Of a stretch of 42,218 nucleotides of DNA, positions 8,265 through 15,825 are shown one piece after another. This DNA is from an uncultured Opitutia bacterium (lineage in GTDB: Bacteria > Verrucomicrobiota > Verrucomicrobiia > Opitutales > CAJWYM01). How positions within the stretch are numbered: the stretch's first letter is position 1; each line of letters opens with the position of its first letter. The position numbers and the translations under genes are program-made. The DNA lies in the NCBI GenBank assembly GCA_913049555.1, contig CAJWYM010000027.1, positions 1 to 42,218 on the forward strand, given 5' to 3'. The notes below the pieces were generated by a model that made no database searches, had not been told where the DNA came from, and was given only the letters and a program-made list of their open reading frames with translations.

Positions 8265-10613
8265 ATGCGCTTTTACCATCGAATGCTCATTCTCTTTGTG
8301 GGTACCCTTTCTTTCAACATCTACTCAGTGGATGTTCTCCATACTTATACTGGAGCGGATGGAGGTAATTTTTTGACTGATTCCAATTGGGATACTGGCA
8401 CCTACCCCAATGCTAATAACCATACCGTAACTTTCAACTCAGCGAATAGCAATGATCCTGTTCTATCAGGTTCGGCAACCATTAAATCTTTGGTGAATCC
8501 CTCCGACTCTCTGAGCGAGTGGCGAACGATTACGGGAGGGGGGACTCTCAATTTATCTGCAGATTCTGGCAACACAACCCTCACAAATTTAGACAATCAG
8601 TTTCTTACTTTGTATACGGATTTAAATGTTCTCAGTGACTTAGATGTCAATTTAACTGCGGGCGATATAAAGTTAGTCCGAGCATTGACTGGAACAAGCA
8701 CCAAAACCATAAACATTACCGGTCCCACGAATCTTTCAAAAGCTTTTTACTTAGAACCTAGTTACAATGCTGACAACAATACCTTTGCTGGAACTATTAA
8801 ACTCAACAATCGCACTCGATTAGTTCTAGGAAGTGCATCTCCATCTGGATCTAACCAAACCGTTCAATCAACGGGCTTGACTATCAAAGCAGCAACCACC
8901 AACTCCTACCAAAACATCCTTTTTATGGATAGGAATCAGACCGATTATGACTTTCAACTAGACATTATTGACAATAACACTGCTAAATTAATTTTAGAAA
9001 TTAGCACTTCAGCAGGAGCCAATGCTTACACTTATTCTGGATCCATGTATTCTAGAAACAGTGCAGATTCCTCTGTGGCGGCAGTCAATCGAAGTTTACA
9101 ATTTTCAACCAATGGAAAAAATTTAACCATTTCTGGCGATAATACTAATCTTACGTTAGCTTCTGCCAGCTATTCCATGCAATTTCAAAACGGAAATGGA
9201 ACTACAAGCAAGGTTTATATAGACAATGAGGATGCTTTAGGCGAAAACAATGGCAATAAACTCACCATAAACGATGAAACGGGTGCGATACAAATGCACA
9301 TTCTAAACAATCGAACTCTCTCGGGGAATTTACTTATAAAAGGAAAAAACGATGGAGTAAGCAACTTAATCGGTGGAAGCGACAGTGGATCCGCCTCCGG
9401 TTCGACTACATTCAGTGGGATCGTGCAACTCAATTCAAACTCAAGCAATTCTAACACTCGAAACTTGGAGTTGTGGTCTAACAACAATGAATCTGTTACT
9501 TTTTCAGGGAGGATTTCAGACAAAATAGCATCCAATTACACCGACATTTCTAAAACAGGAACTGGAACCGTCATTTTGTCAGCAGACAATACTTATGCAG
9601 GTAGCACTACAGTGAGCGCAGGGACTCTTCAAATTGCTCATCAAGACGGATTAGGTGAAAGCTCTTCAAATACCTCGAATACAACTACAACCATTAATAG
9701 TGGGGCAACTTTAGCTTTCAATAACTCGAGTGCTATGACTGTCTACGAAAACTTAAACCTTTCAGGAACTGGAGATTCAGGGCTTGGAGCTATTGATATA
9801 ATAGATGGTTCTCACTCCATCCAAGGAACGATTGCTTTATCAGCCGCATCCACAATAGATGTCTCCTCATCCGATGACACCCTAACATTAAACGGGGTAG
9901 TAAGTGGTTCGAATGCCCTAACTAAATCTGGAACAGGAGCTTTAAAATTAGGTGCATCGAACACCTACTCAGGAAATACGACTGTTTCTGCTGGAAGTTT
10001 ATATTTGAATAACAGTACCGGCAGTGCCGTTGGTTCAGGCAACCTATCTGTTTCCTCTGGAGCTTATGTTTTTGGAACTGGATCTATCTCAGGATCTCTA
10101 ACCAACCTTTCTGGAACTATTGATGCCGGCGATGGAGCCAATCAAATTGGTAAAATTACAATGTCTGGCTCCAATACTGATTTTTCAAATGGAACTTGGA
10201 TTTGGAATGTAAGTGATGTTGAAGGTTCTACTCCTGGAACTCATTGGGATGCCATTGAGTTTTCTAGCACCTACAATCTGAACAATTTATCTGGGTCTCC
10301 ATTGACTCTCAAAATTAGAAATAAAACCAATGGAAATTATCAATCTCTTGAAGGTTTAAGCTCATTTGGTTCCTCCTCAAATTATGGAAACGCAGGAGCT
10401 GGGGATTTAAAAATCATGGACAACATTTCCAATTTCAATGACGCTTACTTTACTGTTGATTCAGACATTCTTAATATTAACTGGGAACTCAAGCAAGTTG
10501 GAAGTGCACTTTGGCTGTCTTACAATGCTGTACCAGAGCCTAGCACTTGGATCACAATTGGATTTGTATGTATTATTTTGAGTTGGAAATTTGTTAAAAG
10601 CAAATTTCTATAA
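8265..10613 (+). CDS. PEP-CTERM surface protein with autotransporter-type beta-strand repeats
   Basis: A 782-residue exported protein. The N-terminus is a signal peptide (hydrophobic core LILFVGTLSFNIYS). The body is Ser/Thr/Asn/Gly rich and Cys-free, as in beta-helical stalks, and includes two clear autotransporter-associated repeats: SKTGTGTVILSADNTYAGST (about 428-447) and LTKSGTGALKLGASNTYSG (about 552-570), each followed by TTVSAG. The C-terminus is a textbook PEP-CTERM sorting signal: VPEPS at 756-760, one membrane helix and a Lys-rich tail. By family knowledge, exosortase would process it and it would end up in the envelope or extracellular matrix; no exosortase gene is in the window. 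There is no beta-barrel, so it is not a true autotransporter. It has no clear Shine-Dalgarno. The monocistronic setting beside the secretion locus is notable. Confidence 0.88.
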   Translation: MRFYHRMLILFVGTLSFNIYSVDVLHTYTGADGGNFLTDSNWDTGTYPNANNHTVTFNSANSNDPVLSGSATIKSLVNPSDSLSEWRTITGGGTLNLSADSGNTTLTNLDNQFLTLYTDLNVLSDLDVNLTAGDIKLVRALTGTSTKTINITGPTNLSKAFYLEPSYNADNNTFAGTIKLNNRTRLVLGSASPSGSNQTVQSTGLTIKAATTNSYQNILFMDRNQTDYDFQLDIIDNNTAKLILEISTSAGANAYTYSGSMYSRNSADSSVAAVNRSLQFSTNGKNLTISGDNTNLTLASASYSMQFQNGNGTTSKVYIDNEDALGENNGNKLTINDETGAIQMHILNNRTLSGNLLIKGKNDGVSNLIGGSDSGSASGSTTFSGIVQLNSNSSNSNTRNLELWSNNNESVTFSGRISDKIASNYTDISKTGTGTVILSADNTYAGSTTVSAGTLQIAHQDGLGESSSNTSNTTTTINSGATLAFNNSSAMTVYENLNLSGTGDSGLGAIDIIDGSHSIQGTIALSAASTIDVSSSDDTLTLNGVVSGSNALTKSGTGALKLGASNTYSGNTTVSAGSLYLNNSTGSAVGSGNLSVSSGAYVFGTGSISGSLTNLSGTIDAGDGANQIGKITMSGSNTDFSNGTWIWNVSDVEGSTPGTHWDAIEFSSTYNLNNLSGSPLTLKIRNKTNGNYQSLEGLSSFGSSSNYGNAGAGDLKIMDNISNFNDAYFTVDSDILNINWELKQVGSALWLSYNAVPEPSTWITIGFVCIILSWKFVKSKFL

Positions 10614-10648
10614 GTTCTTATCAGGACCACTTATTCACTCGATTCTGA

Positions 10649-10665
10649 TTGAATTTTTAATTCAA
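10649..10665 (+). terminator. Weak AT hairpin after the PEP-CTERM gene
   Basis: TTGAATT-TTT-AATTCAA is a perfect 7-bp stem with a 3-nt loop, 35 nt after the stop. It is AT-only apart from one G-C pair and has no T-run afterwards, so it is a weak candidate for the transcript end. Confidence 0.25.
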
Positions 10666-10744
10666 GCTGAATAAACAAACCATTCCCCTTAAAACATTTT
10701 AATTTTACCCTTTTTTTGTTATTGAATATGTCAAAAGCTTTTAC

Positions 10745-10773
10745 TTGACAGTTATGCATTTCGTTCACATATT
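10745..10773 (+). promoter_or_regulatory. Sigma70-like promoter of the cNMP-fold gene
   Basis: Consensus -35 TTGACA at 10745-10750, a 17-nt spacer, and a -10-like CATATT at 10768-10773. The predicted transcription start (about 10780) is only a few bases before the ATG at 10786, and there is no Shine-Dalgarno, so the mRNA may be leaderless. Read by eye only. Confidence 0.4.
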
Positions 10774-10785
10774 CTAACAACCCTA

Positions 10786-11259
10786 ATGATAGTATTGACC
10801 CCAGCAGAAATTTCTAAAACAGGAATCAGCCTCAGCCTTGGATCGCTTGCAGTAAACATCCCAAAGGGAGAACTAGATGCTTTAGGAAGTATGGGCGAGT
10901 GGGTCGCCTCTGATGGAGAATTGATTGTTCAAGAAGGCACTTATCAAAAACATCTTTACACTATCTTGGACGGTGAAGTGGACGTATTTAAAAAAAATGC
11001 AGACACCAAACAGATTCTGATTCGTCTCAGTTCGGGCACTCTTTTCGGTGAGATTTCTTTGCTTTCAGGGGGACAAGCTTCCGCAAACGTTGAAGCTGCT
11101 GGAAAAGCCATTCTCTGGAGAATAAATCACAAACACCTTATGGAATTTGTAGAAGGGTACAGTAGTGGGGGTCAAATTTGTATCAATCTCGCTAAAGTTC
11201 TCAGTGATAGATTGGTTCAAGCAAATGAAAAAATTGTTGATTTAGCTTCCAAAACCTAG
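10786..11259 (+). CDS. Stand-alone cyclic-nucleotide-binding-fold protein
   Basis: 157 residues forming one CRP-type cNMP-binding beta-roll (roughly 30-125: GELIVQEG, YTILDGEVDVF, GTLFGEISLLSGGQASANVEA) plus a C-terminal helix. There is no DNA-binding helix-turn-helix, so it is not a CRP/FNR regulator. The phosphate-binding cassette keeps Gly88-Glu89, but where CRP has GQERSA this protein has GQASA: the phosphate-contacting Arg is absent. It may therefore bind no cyclic nucleotide, or a different ligand. It is the first gene before the tolC-ABC-HlyD set. cNMP domains are known as parts of some peptide-exporting ABC systems (NHLM-type and cyanobacterial HlyB-like), which suggests a regulatory subunit of this exporter. 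Confidence 0.75.
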   Translation: MIVLTPAEISKTGISLSLGSLAVNIPKGELDALGSMGEWVASDGELIVQEGTYQKHLYTILDGEVDVFKKNADTKQILIRLSSGTLFGEISLLSGGQASANVEAAGKAILWRINHKHLMEFVEGYSSGGQICINLAKVLSDRLVQANEKIVDLASKT

Positions 11260-11276
11260 CTCTTATCTAGCCATCC

Positions 11277-11344
11277 TTAATCGCTTTAATCGCCTTAATC
11301 ACCTCCCAAATTTCCTCTCTAATCACCTCTCAAATCACCTCTCA
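11277..11344. repeat. Short tandem repeats, 9-nt then 12-nt period
   Basis: Three 9-nt units TTAATCGCT, TTAATCGCC, TTAATCACC (11277-11303) run into 12-nt units: AATCACCTCCCA (11297-11308), AATTTCCTCTCT (11309-11320), then two perfect AATCACCTCTCA (11321-11344). All lie in the non-coding spacer between the cNMP-fold gene and tolC. The change of period suggests local slippage expansion. Confidence 0.8.
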
Positions 11345-11470
11345 AACTGGCTCTTAATACCTTCTAAAAAATTCACTGATACCTCCTGATTACCAACTGA
11401 TCCCTTTTAAAAGCCCTTTGGTTGCTCATTTTCAACTCCTTTTACCTCCTGCTTATATCCAAGTAAATCC
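11281..11470 (+). promoter_or_regulatory. C-rich, G-poor leader before tolC (candidate rut site)
   Basis: Counting by hand, this roughly 190-nt stretch of the plus strand has about 60 C and about 13 G, far from the balance elsewhere in the window, and it is largely unstructured. C-rich, G-poor RNA is what Rho loads on, so transcription into the secretion genes may be attenuated here. A simple pyrimidine-rich repeat remnant is the alternative. No promoter with good boxes is visible before the tolC ATG. Confidence 0.35.
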
Positions 11471-11486
11471 TTCTCCTATTTTTTAA

Positions 11487-12800
11487 ATGTATACCTCCAA
11501 CCTGCTGTGCTGGTTCTGTGTCGTGTTCTATTGGTTCTCACCTTTGGTTCTAGCGGATGGAAGTATAAGAACCAACAATTTAATTTTGTGGGATGCCATT
11601 CTAAAAGCCATAAAAACCAACCCTGACATTGTTGCCTCACAGCAAAATTTAATTACAAGAAAACAGCAATACCGACAAACTCAAGCCACTTATCTTCCTA
11701 GTATAAGAGCTGGTTTTTCTGCAAACTACAACTACAGCACCAACCTAAAAAAGGAACCTTATTCTGGATCCATATCAGCCACTCAGAAACTACTCAATCT
11801 CTCTCAAATTCAAACGATCCGAAAAAGTAAAAAAAGCTACGAGTCCTCTAATTTCTCTCTTGAGTCCACCAAACAAAATATAATTTTAACTACCACGAAT
11901 ACCTACATTGATTTGATTTCTCAATTTAAAGTAGTTGAGCTTTCACAAAAAAACTACCAACTCACGAAAAAACACGTGGATGCTACGCAACAAAGATATG
12001 CAGCAGGCGAATTGACCAAAACCGATGTGAATCAAGCCAAAAGTAGACTTGCAAATGCGAAAGCTACTCTTGTCAGAGCCATAAAAGTTGCAGACGTAGT
12101 CCGTAAAAGGTACAAACAAATTGTGGGCAGCATCCCACCCAAAATTCTAAAAATTCCTTCTGTAAATTCAGGAGACATTGAAAATCAGTTCTCTAAAAAT
12201 AAGCACACTTTATTTTCTCACCCGACATTACTTATAGCAAAATCCTCCCTCGAATCTGCAAAGATAGATCAAGTAGAAGCCCGCTCCGATTTTTATCCAA
12301 CCATAGATTTATCTGCCAGCGGAAATGTCACCTTGGAAAGTGAAACTCTTCAATTTGAAGATTACAGGGATAGCTACTTAGTTGGTGTAAGCGTTACGAT
12401 CCCTATCTTTTCAGGAGGAGGGCGATTCTATAAATTGAAAGAAAAGCTTTCTGAAAGAAAACTTGAGGAAGCCGAGTATGAAAGCACGAAGCGCCAAATT
12501 AAATTTGCATTAGACTCTGCTTTGTTAGAGTTGAATATAGCCAGAGAATTGGAAGAGGTTTTCATTGAAGGAGTCCAAGCATCGAAAACGGCTTTAGAGG
12601 GGGTCCAAGAGGAATTTGAGGCAGGTGCCAGAATTGCACTCGATGTTTTAGATGCTCAAAACGAATTGTTCAGCGCGGACATTTCGCTGGTAAAAGCTCG
12701 ATTTGATATTATCAAAGCTCAATTCCAATTACTTTCAAGTTCCGGAACCTTAACTTTATCTCAACTTAGAGTAGCAATGTCCGATCCAAAGAAGAGATGA
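11487..12800 (+). CDS. TolC-family outer-membrane channel of a type I secretion system
   Basis: 437 residues with an N-terminal signal peptide (hydrophobic LLCWFCVVFYWFSPLVLA). Two half-repeats of the outer membrane efflux family follow: long amphipathic coiled-coil helices (AILKAIKTNPDIVASQQN and, in the second half, HPTLLIAKSSLESAKI). Channel-tip motifs YAAGELTKTDVNQAKSRL and EFEAGARIALDVLDAQNEL match those of TolC proteins. By family knowledge it forms a trimeric channel docked to HlyD-type adaptors. Its stop overlaps the next start by 4 nt (ATGA at 12797-12800), so it is co-translated with the ABC gene. This is the first gene of the tight block tolC-ABC1-hemerythrin-ABC2-hlyD. Confidence 0.9.
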   Translation: MYTSNLLCWFCVVFYWFSPLVLADGSIRTNNLILWDAILKAIKTNPDIVASQQNLITRKQQYRQTQATYLPSIRAGFSANYNYSTNLKKEPYSGSISATQKLLNLSQIQTIRKSKKSYESSNFSLESTKQNIILTTTNTYIDLISQFKVVELSQKNYQLTKKHVDATQQRYAAGELTKTDVNQAKSRLANAKATLVRAIKVADVVRKRYKQIVGSIPPKILKIPSVNSGDIENQFSKNKHTLFSHPTLLIAKSSLESAKIDQVEARSDFYPTIDLSASGNVTLESETLQFEDYRDSYLVGVSVTIPIFSGGGRFYKLKEKLSERKLEEAEYESTKRQIKFALDSALLELNIARELEEVFIEGVQASKTALEGVQEEFEAGARIALDVLDAQNELFSADISLVKARFDIIKAQFQLLSSSGTLTLSQLRVAMSDPKKR

Positions 12801-14488
12801 ATAAAGGAGGTTTACAAGATTTATTAAGACTTCCCAATTTCAAATCGATGGGATTGGATTTAATGCTCTCTACAACTTGCATCAACTTATTATCTTTAGC
12901 TCTACCCTTAACGATGATGCAAGTGTTTGATCGTATTATTGGCAATAAATCAACGGGAACTTTAGCATGGCTGATATTAGGTTGCTTGACTGCAATGTTT
13001 TTTGAAAATGCACTCAAATTTGTAAGGACATCCATCAGCGGATGGCTCGGCGCAAGATTTGAATATAAATTAAGCAACGACGCAGCAAAAAAAGTACTTT
13101 CCTCTCGTTTGGATGATTTTGAAAAAGATCCTGTTGGAAAACATATGGAACGTTTCAATGCGATCAATGATCTTCGCAATTTTTACAGTGGACAAGTGTT
13201 TCAAGTCCTACTAGATCTTCCCTTCGCATCCCTGTTTCTTTTTGGAATTTATTTATTAGGAAATTCACTCGTTTTGTTTCCTATTGGGATGGCAATTCTT
13301 TATTTTCTGGTGTTCTTTTATTTGCAAAGCAAATACAAACAATCAAGAAACAGTCAACAGGATGCCGTTGAGGGAAGGATGAGTTTTCTAATTGAATCTT
13401 TGCGCAGAATTCATATGTCAAAGACTTTATCCATGGAGGAACAGATCTTAAGAAAATATGAACATTCGCAAAAAAAGGAGGCCTCTGCCAATCTAACCAT
13501 GCTGTTTTGGACCATGACTCCGAGTCAGATTGGTGGATTGTTTACACAGTGTATGATGTTTGGAACAATTTTTCTAGGAGCCTCCTCTATTATGGATGGT
13601 TCCATGACGATCGGTTCGCTTACGGCTTGTATGATGATGAGTGCTCGATTTATGACTCCAATTCAAAGTGTTTCAGGATTTTTCCTTCAATATACCAGAT
13701 CCAAGTTGGCAAAAGAAAAACTAAATCTGATTCATGAAATGCGAGACGATGTCCCAGAGGGTTTACCCATATTTCCTGAAATCAATAAAGGTTCCATCGA
13801 GCTCCAAGACATCTCTTTTAGATATGGAACAGACAAACCTTGGGTGGTAAAAAATTTAAACTTAAAAATTAGGGATGGGGAGCTTACAGTGATTACATCC
13901 AACAGAGGCGAGGGAGCAACTACTTTGCTGAACTTAGTTATGGGAACTTTAAAACCCGAAAAGGGCGAGGCGCTTATTGGCAATCACAGATTGAGCCAAT
14001 GGGATCATTCAGACTTCCGAGGACATGTCGAATTTCTCTCTTATCAACCACACATATTTAGCGGAACTATTCTTGAAAACATCACCATGTTTCATCCAGA
14101 AAGAGAGAGTGCCGCCTTAGAAGCTTCAAGTATTATTGGTCTTGTTGGTGGGGTTTCTCAGATGCCCCTCGGCTTTGCAACTCCTTTAACTCCTCAGTCT
14201 GCACTGATGCTCCCTGCCTCCATTTTGCAAAAAATTGCGTTATCTCGTGCACTTACAGTTCGACCCAAAATTCTCTTATTAGACCGAACAAGTTCTATGA
14301 TGGATACAACCAGTGAAGAGAGATTTTTTTGGTTGCTGGATCAATTAAAAGGTCAAAGCACGATTCTATTCGCGACAGACAGTTCGAGAGCCATGGAAAT
14401 GGCAGATAGAATCTACGAACTCAAAGAAGGTCATTTAAGCAATCTATTCCGAATTAGAACACAGATCAAAAAAAGGAATGTAAAGTGA
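12797..14488 (+). CDS. Type I secretion ABC transporter subunit with degenerate ATPase domain (ABC1)
   Basis: 563 residues: an N-terminal exporter-type membrane domain (about 20-300, several hydrophobic helices) fused to an ABC nucleotide-binding domain (about 333-550). The fold is recognisable (IELQDISFRYG; Q-loop SYQPHIFSGTILENI), but the catalytic residues are gone. The P-loop reads SNRGEGAT, with Ala374 where the essential Lys belongs; Walker B is ILLLDR, with Arg497 in place of the catalytic Glu; the LSGGQ signature is LPASI (472-476); and the H-loop His is Asp528. It should not hydrolyse ATP by the usual mechanism. It probably heterodimerises with the second ABC protein at 15822. Linked by 4-nt overlaps on both sides. 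Confidence 0.85.
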   Translation: MNKGGLQDLLRLPNFKSMGLDLMLSTTCINLLSLALPLTMMQVFDRIIGNKSTGTLAWLILGCLTAMFFENALKFVRTSISGWLGARFEYKLSNDAAKKVLSSRLDDFEKDPVGKHMERFNAINDLRNFYSGQVFQVLLDLPFASLFLFGIYLLGNSLVLFPIGMAILYFLVFFYLQSKYKQSRNSQQDAVEGRMSFLIESLRRIHMSKTLSMEEQILRKYEHSQKKEASANLTMLFWTMTPSQIGGLFTQCMMFGTIFLGASSIMDGSMTIGSLTACMMMSARFMTPIQSVSGFFLQYTRSKLAKEKLNLIHEMRDDVPEGLPIFPEINKGSIELQDISFRYGTDKPWVVKNLNLKIRDGELTVITSNRGEGATTLLNLVMGTLKPEKGEALIGNHRLSQWDHSDFRGHVEFLSYQPHIFSGTILENITMFHPERESAALEASSIIGLVGGVSQMPLGFATPLTPQSALMLPASILQKIALSRALTVRPKILLLDRTSSMMDTTSEERFFWLLDQLKGQSTILFATDSSRAMEMADRIYELKEGHLSNLFRIRTQIKKRNVK

Positions 14489-15825
14489 GCAAATCATCTC
14501 CTCTAGTAAGTTGGGGTGTCCAAACAGCTGAAACTGAATCTGATCTATCGCTTTCAGTTGGAAAAACTGGGGTCACAATGTTGGATGAGGGGATGGGACG
14601 CTTGATGGATTACGCCTTAATAATCAATGGGTATTTGGAAGATCCAGTTGCAGGAACGATAAAGCTTGATTCTACAGATAAATTTAAAGAATTGCTCAAC
14701 GAGATGATTGAATTTTCTAAATCATATTTTAGATTTGAAGAAAACTTAGTCAAAAAAAACTTTCTACCTTGGTTGGCATTTCATAAAGAAGAACATCAAA
14801 AAATTTTAAACCTTTTAAACGAAAATTCTAAAAACGTTGCTGCTGGTCAGCTTTATGTCACACCTGATTTCCAGATACAATTATTAGAATCTCTAATCAA
14901 CCATGTGAACAAAGCAGATTGTCCCTCTTTCAATCAGAAATACCGATCTAAAGCACTTTTAAATCTAAAATCTTCCGAGGAACTTCTTGTATTTGTTCCC
15001 TCTACAGGGATATCGCCTGTGGATCAAAATATTGAGACATTCTGTAAATCCCTAAGCCAAGTAAGTTCTTATTTTCAGTATTATGAGAATAAATCACCAA
15101 ATGAGAAAGAATGGTTCCAAATACAAACCTTTTTTAATAACTTTTACCACCACATACGCGCCCATTTTGACTTCCAAGAACAATTCATAAAAAAGATCGG
15201 TCTATCAGGATATTTGGCACACAAAAAAGATCATTGGGTATTTTTAAATTCAATTTCTAACTTTTGTAGAAAGATTGCTGCAAGACAAGCTGTGTTTAGC
15301 TCTAATATTCATCTAGGAACCCTTAACTGGTGGCTTACCCATTTCAAGGAAGAAGATTGTAAATTATTCGATTCAAAAAAAGTTTTTCGGTGCGCCTTGG
15401 AAGAATCGAATGTTTGGAATGATTTCGAGTGGATGTTTGCTGATTTCGAGGACAATTCAATTCAATTAAAATTAAAATTGGTTATTCAGGAATTCTTAAA
15501 AGCAATCCCACTGATTCTTAACAAAGAAGGAACTGAGAAAATTTCTAATCCATTCAAGTCTGCTCTGGAATCCTTAAAAAAAATGTTTAAGGAAGAGGAA
15601 AGCTCTGATCAAAGATTGAAATGTAGCATTCCTCATAAGATCGAACACAGAAATATTGAAAATCAAATTCAAGAAGTAATCGAGAGTATTGAAACAAACC
15701 GCGTGGGTCTCAATCATTTACTGGTAGAGGACACTCTCAGTTCCCTAGTATTTCATTACAATAGATCCGATTTTCGCGACTACCAACTTTTTAAAAATCT
15801 TTCTTTTGAGGAAATTCAGCCATGA
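14485..15825 (+). CDS. Protein with two degenerate hemerythrin-like repeats
   Basis: 446 residues, no signal peptide. Two repeats follow the bacteriohemerythrin ligand spacing exactly alike. Repeat 1: Tyr81 (first His lost), Glu85, His100-x3-His104, His140, Asp145. Repeat 2: His227, Gln231 (Glu lost), His246-x3-His250, His286, Asp291. In each, the first helix residue normally His is absent (DEGMGRL, DQNIETF). Neither repeat keeps a full diiron ligand set. A helical C-terminal third (about 310-446) has no repeat I can assign. The GTG start at 14485 overlaps the ABC1 stop by 4 nt, with AAGGA upstream, and its own stop overlaps ABC2 by 4 nt. It is thus embedded in the exporter operon and is probably an accessory or sensor subunit of it; its biochemical role is unknown. 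Confidence 0.75.
   Translation: MSKSSPLVSWGVQTAETESDLSLSVGKTGVTMLDEGMGRLMDYALIINGYLEDPVAGTIKLDSTDKFKELLNEMIEFSKSYFRFEENLVKKNFLPWLAFHKEEHQKILNLLNENSKNVAAGQLYVTPDFQIQLLESLINHVNKADCPSFNQKYRSKALLNLKSSEELLVFVPSTGISPVDQNIETFCKSLSQVSSYFQYYENKSPNEKEWFQIQTFFNNFYHHIRAHFDFQEQFIKKIGLSGYLAHKKDHWVFLNSISNFCRKIAARQAVFSSNIHLGTLNWWLTHFKEEDCKLFDSKKVFRCALEESNVWNDFEWMFADFEDNSIQLKLKLVIQEFLKAIPLILNKEGTEKISNPFKSALESLKKMFKEEESSDQRLKCSIPHKIEHRNIENQIQEVIESIETNRVGLNHLLVEDTLSSLVFHYNRSDFRDYQLFKNLSFEEIQP

Noticed and set aside
8265-10613. True autotransporter (type V secretion)
   Set aside because: There is no C-terminal beta-barrel; the C-terminus is a PEP-CTERM signal.
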